Below are positions 60,301-64,000 of a stretch of DNA of 64,000 bases, piece after piece. Location of the stretch: contig NZ_JSBN01000002.1 in the NCBI RefSeq assembly GCF_000797515.1, positions 124,001 to 188,000 of the forward strand. The letters run 5' to 3'. Made by a program: the position numbers and the translations under genes. Every line of letters starts with the position of its first letter. Position 1 is the first letter of the stretch. The notes beneath the pieces were generated by a model, which did not search any database, had not been told where the DNA came from, and was given only the letters and a program-made list of their open reading frames with translations. Origin of the DNA: Sphingomonas sp. Ant H11 (lineage in GTDB: Bacteria; Pseudomonadota; Alphaproteobacteria; Sphingomonadales; Sphingomonadaceae).

Positions 60301-61489
60301 CTTCGGTCGCCGCAACGAACAGCTCCATGGCGGCGGTGGCAGCACCGGCAACAACCCGATCGGGATCACACTCGGCAGCAGTGATGGCGGCACCTTCCGG
60401 CGCCCCGGCCGGTTCGACGGGATCGCCCCCGAAACCGCGCTCAAGATGGAACATGCCAATGAAGTGATGGGAGCCGAAGGCCTGCGCGTTTCCTCAACCG
60501 GGACTCTGCAGCCGGGTGCCTCGCCAACGGGCGTGACGGGCGCGATGGGATTACGGACCCCAACCGGTTCCCGCAGTGGCATGGCGACCGGCTCTGCGAC
60601 GTCCGCCAGCACCGCAGCCGCTGTCGGAGCGGTGGCCGACGAGAGTGGCGACACCGGACCGCGCAAGATCGGGTCGATCGCGATCTGGAGCGGCGGCGCG
60701 ATCAGTGTCGGGACGCGCGACGCGACGACGCGCCGCACCAAGCTGTCGATCTCGAGCTCGGGCTTGAGCGCGGGTGCCGACCTGAAACTGTCGGACGATC
60801 TCACGGTCGGCGCGGGCGGCGGCGGCGGCGAAGAGCGCACGCGGGTCGGCACCGCCGATGCCGGCCATCTGACCGCCGACACCTGGGTCGGGGCCGCTTA
60901 TGGCAGCTTCAGGCCCACGCCTGGTGCCTTTATCGACGGGGTTTTGGGATATGGCGATCTCTCGTTCAACACACGGCGCGCGGCGCTTGGCGGGTCGCTG
61001 GCCGTCGGTCACCGCAACGGGTCGATGCTGTTCGGATCGTTGAGCGCGGGAATCGACCAAAGCACCGGGCGGCTCAGCTATTCGCTCTACGGACGCGCCG
61101 AGTATCTCAACGCCAAGCTCAGGGCCTATGCCGAGACCGGAGCCGGGGTCTACAGCCTGACCTTCGATCCTCGCACGCTCGAATCGTTGACCAGCGTTGC
61201 CGGCGGCCGGGCGACCCTGCACCTTGGTGCCTTTGCGCCCCGTGCCCGGTTCGAATGGCGTCACGAGTTCAATCAAGCCAGTCCGCAGTTGCTGGACTAT
61301 GCCGATCTCGGGGGCCCATCGCAGTACAGCATCACCAATAACGACTGGCTGCGGGACGAGGTCCAGTTCGAAATCGGGCTGGGAATCAACCCCGGCGACG
61401 GCTGGACCACCGGAATCGACTTGGGTGGAAGGGGCGGCCCCGGCTCGCGATCGATGACGGTGCGCGTATCGGCGACAAAGAAGTTCTAA
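57335..61489 (+). CDS. Large autotransporter-type adhesin with TIG and Ig-like repeats
   Basis: 1384 residues. An extended N-terminus with a signal segment (about 47-66, LIALFAFMFALMPAFAAAA) precedes a Cys-containing N-terminal domain of lower GC content (about 70-205). Three 84-residue IPT/TIG repeats follow (about 208-462, SPSSGPASGGTSVTITGTGF), then two 88-residue Ig/cadherin-like repeats (GYYGSDSFAYTATGPGG), a putative-Ig He_PIG unit (LPAGQQDVAYSVSLTASGG) and further Ig-like strands. A Gly/Thr/Ser-rich linker leads to a C-terminal autotransporter beta-barrel (about 1105-1384) ending in Phe. It is probably a surface-displayed adhesin or biofilm protein. It lies alone, with its own AT-rich promoter region. 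Confidence 0.87.
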   Translation: MGQFRTERGRFRAFAGCMRSALGTFAHRNRMRELGRRRAAGHPSRPLIALFAFMFALMPAFAAAATSKGCADINTGQYNRTFSIPSASNGSQIQDQDITFGAYASTLSDFYFNNGDVVQFTLTSRVGTGYFSAFEYDDTGSIVRSVLNQTGNSATFTIGSNNLFRYYNYALSNFTYTAGGSANNDATAAHSNSSAFLTLTCTPASAGPTVTAVSPTSGPAAGGTAVTITGTGFTGATAVKFGATSATGITVVSATSITATAPAGSGTVDVTVTTPGGTSATSASDRFSYVAAPAVTAISPSSGPASGGTSVTITGTGFTGATAVKFGATSATGITVVSATSITATAPAGSGTVDVTVTTPGGTSATSASDQFSYVAAPAITAISPSSGPASGGTSVTITGTGFTGATAVTFGATAAASFTVNSATSITATAPAGTGTVDVRVTTTGGTSATSAADQFSYIGAPSVAAKSASVAYDTATPIDLTASVSGVHSSLTVSTAPAHGTTSIAGDVITYTPTSGYYGSDSFAYTATGPGGTSAAATVTLTVATPAAPTVAAKSASVGYNTATPIDLTASVSGVHSSLTVSSAPAHGTTSIAGDVITYTPTTGYYGSDSFAYTATGPGGTSAAATVTLTVATPALAITQTSLPAGQQDVAYSVSLTASGGTAPYTFAVTGGALPSGLALATNGTLAGTPTANGSFSVTITASDSSTGDGPSRVSQTFSLQIALPAPPVVRDTSVAVTQTVTNNQPASIDLSTLISGNVTDVTIATPPQHGTVVIQRTGTSFTGVSIANPLQPGAVGLERSAAVATPTLPLGATVAAPRFVAVYTPTPGYQGPDRFTFTAVGPGGSSTFATVDITVKGTAPVAANLVTTTDQNQPVTVDISSGAVGGPFTQAAIVSVSPADSATATLIADGTASARTYRLQIQPSPRFSGTTVVTYTIGNTFGMSAAATVTVTVKGRPDPSADPVVRGLIDAQDTATRDFARAQIENFGRRNEQLHGGGGSTGNNPIGITLGSSDGGTFRRPGRFDGIAPETALKMEHANEVMGAEGLRVSSTGTLQPGASPTGVTGAMGLRTPTGSRSGMATGSATSASTAAAVGAVADESGDTGPRKIGSIAIWSGGAISVGTRDATTRRTKLSISSSGLSAGADLKLSDDLTVGAGGGGGEERTRVGTADAGHLTADTWVGAAYGSFRPTPGAFIDGVLGYGDLSFNTRRAALGGSLAVGHRNGSMLFGSLSAGIDQSTGRLSYSLYGRAEYLNAKLRAYAETGAGVYSLTFDPRTLESLTSVAGGRATLHLGAFAPRARFEWRHEFNQASPQLLDYADLGGPSQYSITNNDWLRDEVQFEIGLGINPGDGWTTGIDLGGRGGPGSRSMTVRVSATKKF
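57955..58720 (+). repeat. Three tandem 252-bp TIG-domain repeats
   Basis: Exact 252-bp period (84 codons). Units 1 and 2 are almost identical at the DNA level over more than 100 bp around 58015 and 58267, while unit 3 (from about 58500) is more diverged. Such near-identity implies recent duplication or gene conversion and would allow copy-number change by recombination. Confidence 0.85.
58727..59250 (+). repeat. Two tandem 264-bp Ig/cadherin-like repeats
   Basis: The second unit starts at 58991, 264 bp (88 codons) after the first. The protein units are nearly identical (VAAKSASV.Y.TATPIDLTAS, APAHGTTSIAGDVITYTP). DNA differs mostly at third positions, so this duplication is older than that of the TIG units or is under protein-level selection. 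Confidence 0.8.
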
Positions 61490-61564
61490 GCCGCGATCGG
61501 CACCGATCCGACGCGCGCTAGATCTTCCCTCGCCATCAGCGGCGCGGCGCGGCATGAGGGGCGG

Positions 61565-62035
61565 ATGATCACGCTCTATCTCGCGCGCGCCGACAATGGC
61601 GTCATCGGTGCCGAGGGTGCCTTGCCCTGGCACCTCCCGGCCGATCTCAAGCGTTTCAAGGCGCTGACGATGGGCACGCCGATGGTGATGGGGCGCAAGA
61701 CCTTCGAGAGCTTCCCGGCCCCCCTGCCCGGTCGTCGCCATATCGTGCTGACCCGCGATCGCGACTGGTCCGCGCCGGGTGCCGAGGTGGCCTATTCGGT
61801 CGACGCTGCATTGGCGTTGGCGGGCGACGGGGACGTCGCGGTAATCGGCGGGGCCGAAATCTTCGCGCTGTTTACCCCTTTGGCGGACCGGGTCGAACTG
61901 ACCGAGGTTCACTTGATGCCCGCAGGCGACGCGATCGTTCCGGCGTTTGCGGGCTGGCACGAAACCGCGCGCGAAGACCATCCCGCCGAGGGCACGCGCC
62001 CGGCCTATAGCTTCGTGACGCTGGACCGGCCCTAA
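61565..62035 (+). CDS. folA: Dihydrofolate reductase
   Basis: 156 residues with the DHFR signatures NGVIGAEGALPWHLPADLKRFK (substrate/cofactor loop with the conserved Asp), MGRKTFESFP, and VIGGAEIFALF. It reduces dihydrofolate to tetrahydrofolate with NADPH, completing the thymidylate cycle started by thyA at 47765. ATG 61565 follows GGGGCGG. It is 75 bp after the autotransporter stop and 107 bp before the dipeptidase gene. Confidence 0.95.
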   Translation: MITLYLARADNGVIGAEGALPWHLPADLKRFKALTMGTPMVMGRKTFESFPAPLPGRRHIVLTRDRDWSAPGAEVAYSVDAALALAGDGDVAVIGGAEIFALFTPLADRVELTEVHLMPAGDAIVPAFAGWHETAREDHPAEGTRPAYSFVTLDRP

Positions 62036-62142
62036 TCGCCATCTGCGGGCTTGCTCCCGCCGCCAGCGCGCAGCATATCAAGCGCTGGATCGGACACGGC
62101 AAAGGCGTCGATACAAGTCCGGCATGACGGGGAGCGACTTCG

Positions 62143-63327
62143 ATGCGCAGGATCTTGCTGGCCGTACTGGGCCTGGTGCTGGTTGCCGCGCTTGCCTTTT
62201 TCACGCTCGCCCCCGGCATCGTCGAACGGTCGATGAACCAGGTGGTCGCGATCCCGCTCAAAATCACGCCGCGCGCCCGCGCGCTGCACGCGACCCTGCA
62301 AATCGCCGACATGCACGCCGACACGTTGCTGTGGCAGCGTAGCCTGCTCGACCGGTCGGAGCGCGGGCAAATCGATCTGCCACGCCTGCTGGCTGGCAAT
62401 TATACGCTGCAAGTGTTCTCCTCGGTGACCAAGACGCCCAAGGGCCAGAATTACGACGCGAACCCGTCCGATACCGACAATATCACCGCGCTCGCCATCG
62501 CCGATCTGCAGCCCCCGCGCACCTGGGGATCGCTGCTGCAACGCTCGCTGTGGCACGCACAAAAGCTGGATCGCTACGCGGCTGCGTCAAACGGTCAGTT
62601 GCGGGTGATCCGCTCACCTGCCGATCTCGACCGGCTGCTGGCGGATCGCGCGGGCGGGAAAAAGGTGGTCGGCGGGATGCTCTCGATCGAGGGCCTGCAA
62701 GATCTTGAGGGCAAGCTGGCCAATCTCGATGTCCTGTATCGCGCCGGTTTCCGTATGGCGGGGCTCGCGCACTTCTTCGACAATGAAGTGGCGGGGTCGA
62801 TGCACGGCGAGGCCAAAGCCGGGCTTACCCCGCTCGGTCGGCAGGTGGTGCGACGGATGGAGGCGCTCGGCATGGTCGTCGACGTCGCGCATTCCAGCCA
62901 CGCGACGATTGCCGAAGTGCTGGCGATGGCACAGCGCCCGGTCGTCGCCAGCCATGGCGGCGTGCAGGCGACCTGCAAGGTCAACCGCAACCTGACCGAT
63001 GACGAGATTCGCGGCATCGCCCGCACCGGCGGCGTGATCGGGATCGGCTATTGGGATGCGGCGATCTGCTCGACACAGCCCGCCGCCGCCGCTGCTGCGA
63101 TTGCGCATGTGCGCGATGTGGCGGGGATCGATCATGTCGGGCTGGGATCGGACTTCGACGGCGCGGTGACCACGGGCTTTGACGCCAGCCAGTTGGCCGC
63201 CGTGACGCAGGCACTGATCGATCACGGCTTCAGCGACGGCGACATCGCCAAGGTGATGGGCGGCAATGTCCTGCGCGTCCTCAAGGCCGGGATCGCCCCT
63301 AGCGCAGCCGCAAACCGGGCCGTATAG
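62143..63327 (+). CDS. Membrane dipeptidase (M19 family)
   Basis: 394 residues. An N-terminal membrane anchor or signal (MRRILLAVLGLVLVAALAFFTLAPG) precedes the M19 binuclear zinc site: ADMHADT (His-x-Asp), SIEG (bridging Glu), DVAHSS and SHGG (His ligands) and GSDFDG (Asp). The family hydrolyses dipeptides, including D-amino-acid-containing ones and some beta-lactams. It is predicted to face the periplasm. It is followed by ribF with a 7-bp gap, suggesting one operon. Confidence 0.92.
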   Translation: MRRILLAVLGLVLVAALAFFTLAPGIVERSMNQVVAIPLKITPRARALHATLQIADMHADTLLWQRSLLDRSERGQIDLPRLLAGNYTLQVFSSVTKTPKGQNYDANPSDTDNITALAIADLQPPRTWGSLLQRSLWHAQKLDRYAAASNGQLRVIRSPADLDRLLADRAGGKKVVGGMLSIEGLQDLEGKLANLDVLYRAGFRMAGLAHFFDNEVAGSMHGEAKAGLTPLGRQVVRRMEALGMVVDVAHSSHATIAEVLAMAQRPVVASHGGVQATCKVNRNLTDDEIRGIARTGGVIGIGYWDAAICSTQPAAAAAAIAHVRDVAGIDHVGLGSDFDGAVTTGFDASQLAAVTQALIDHGFSDGDIAKVMGGNVLRVLKAGIAPSAAANRAV

Positions 63328-63334
63328 CGCGCTC

Positions 63335-64000
63335 ATGCAGCGGCTCGACGGCGGCTCGGTGGTTCCCGCAGCCTTGCGCGCGGGGATCGTCGCGCTTGGC
63401 AATTTCGATGGATTTCACCTTGGCCACCAGGCGGTGGTCGGTCGCGCGGTGGAACGCGCGCGCGCGGAGGGTCGCCCGGCGCTGGTCGCCACTTTCGATC
63501 CGCATCCCGTACGCCATTTCCGTCCCGACACCGCCCCGTTCCGCCTGACCACGCTCGACCAGCGCGAGCGGCTGTTCGCCGAAGCCGGGGCCGATGCGAT
63601 GATCGTCTTCCAGTTCGATACGGCACTCGCCGCGCTGAGTGCGGTGGAGTTCGTCGGCGACCGGCTGCTCGACACGATCGGCATCGGCGGAGTCGTAACG
63701 GGCGAGGACTTCACCTTCGGCAAGGCCAAGAGCGGCACGGTCGCGGTGCTGGCCGATCTCGGCCGCAAGAACGGCTTTTCGGTCGATACCGTCGGCCCGG
63801 TCATGCTCGACGGAGAACCCGTCTCCTCGAGCCGAATCCGCGCGCTGCTGGAGGCGGGGGACCCACGTGGCGCGGCACGGCTGCTGACGCGCCCGTTCGC
63901 GGTGGCGGGCACGGTGCAGCATGGCGACAAGCTCGGCCGTACGATCGGCTATCCCACCGCCAATCTCGATATGGGCAGCTATTTGCGCCCGGCTTATGGC
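63335..64000 (+). CDS. ribF: Bifunctional riboflavin kinase/FAD synthetase (5' part, runs off the window)
   Basis: The first 222 codons from ATG 63335 are open to the last base. The FAD synthetase (nucleotidyltransferase) domain is clear: VALGNFDGFHLGHQAVV with the HxGH-type motif, VATFDPHPVRHF, VTGEDFTFGKAKSG and SSSRIRALLEAGD. The riboflavin kinase domain begins at the end (GDKLGRTIGYPTANL). It makes FMN and FAD from riboflavin. In most proteobacteria ileS and lspA follow, so the housekeeping lspA is expected just beyond this window. Confidence 0.95.
   Translation, partial: MQRLDGGSVVPAALRAGIVALGNFDGFHLGHQAVVGRAVERARAEGRPALVATFDPHPVRHFRPDTAPFRLTTLDQRERLFAEAGADAMIVFQFDTALAALSAVEFVGDRLLDTIGIGGVVTGEDFTFGKAKSGTVAVLADLGRKNGFSVDTVGPVMLDGEPVSSSRIRALLEAGDPRGAARLLTRPFAVAGTVQHGDKLGRTIGYPTANLDMGSYLRPAYG

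Noticed and set aside
58453-60454. Long minus-strand frames rich in Gly, Ala and Arg
   Set aside because: They mirror the repeated autotransporter codons and repeat with the same period; no independent gene signals.

Overview
The window is about 64 kb of GC-rich DNA from an alphaproteobacterium, most likely a sphingomonad (Sphingomonadales). This is inferred from the gene families (TonB-dependent receptor, PF13557-type barrel, PRISE-type reductase, sphingomonad-style HNH_2 nuclease), the order folA - M19 dipeptidase - ribF, and a REP-like palindrome of a type I remember as common in sphingomonad genomes. No rRNA, tRNA or CRISPR array was seen.

Region 1 (about 1-33 kb) is a heavy-metal resistance island. 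It opens with the 3'-truncated (window edge) czcB and czcC of one efflux operon and a small His-rich exported protein. A lead/cadmium module follows, arranged as in pbr operons: cytochrome c-FTR1 permease (pbrT-like), MerR regulator (pbrR/cadR-like), P1B ATPase (pbrA-like) and C55-PP phosphatase (pbrB-like). The matching signal peptidase II (pbrC-like) lies 11 kb further on. Next come a decayed cusA-cusF remnant, a secreted pepsin-like/PDZ protein, a barrel protein, a second MerR regulator and a second czcCBA operon with a DUF190 protein. These are followed by a CaCA-type exchanger with a poly-Asp loop, lspA, nadE, a MAPEG-like gene, a YgjV-like gene and a complete cusCBA-F silver/copper operon. 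An IS630 element sits upstream of cusC. An AT-rich HNH nuclease gene lies at the far edge.

Region 2 (about 33-48.7 kb) looks like core chromosome: a PRISE reductase, an ABC-2 exporter, a DsbA-like oxidoreductase, an M48 peptidase with TPR-like tail, RNase E, cell-wall amidase, PBP1A, RF2, a lipoprotein-type methyltransferase and thymidylate synthase.

Region 3 (about 49-61.5 kb) is accessory: a TonB receptor, acyl-CoA ligase, secreted carboxylesterase, MFS transporter and TetR regulator that look like one uptake/degradation module for an ester substrate, then a 1384-residue autotransporter with near-identical TIG repeats. Region 4 (61.5-64 kb) returns to core genes: folA, a membrane dipeptidase and ribF, which runs off the end.

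Regulation is visible at three MerR-type promoters with 19-bp spacers (upstream of pbrT, pbrA and the second czcC). One carries a perfect PbrR/CadR-like palindrome overlapping the start of pbrT.

At least twelve single-base frameshifts break otherwise well-conserved genes, including essential rne. Most lie in or beside short G/C or A/T runs, so they are more likely sequencing errors than true pseudogenes. Coordinates of these genes are given across the frameshift.
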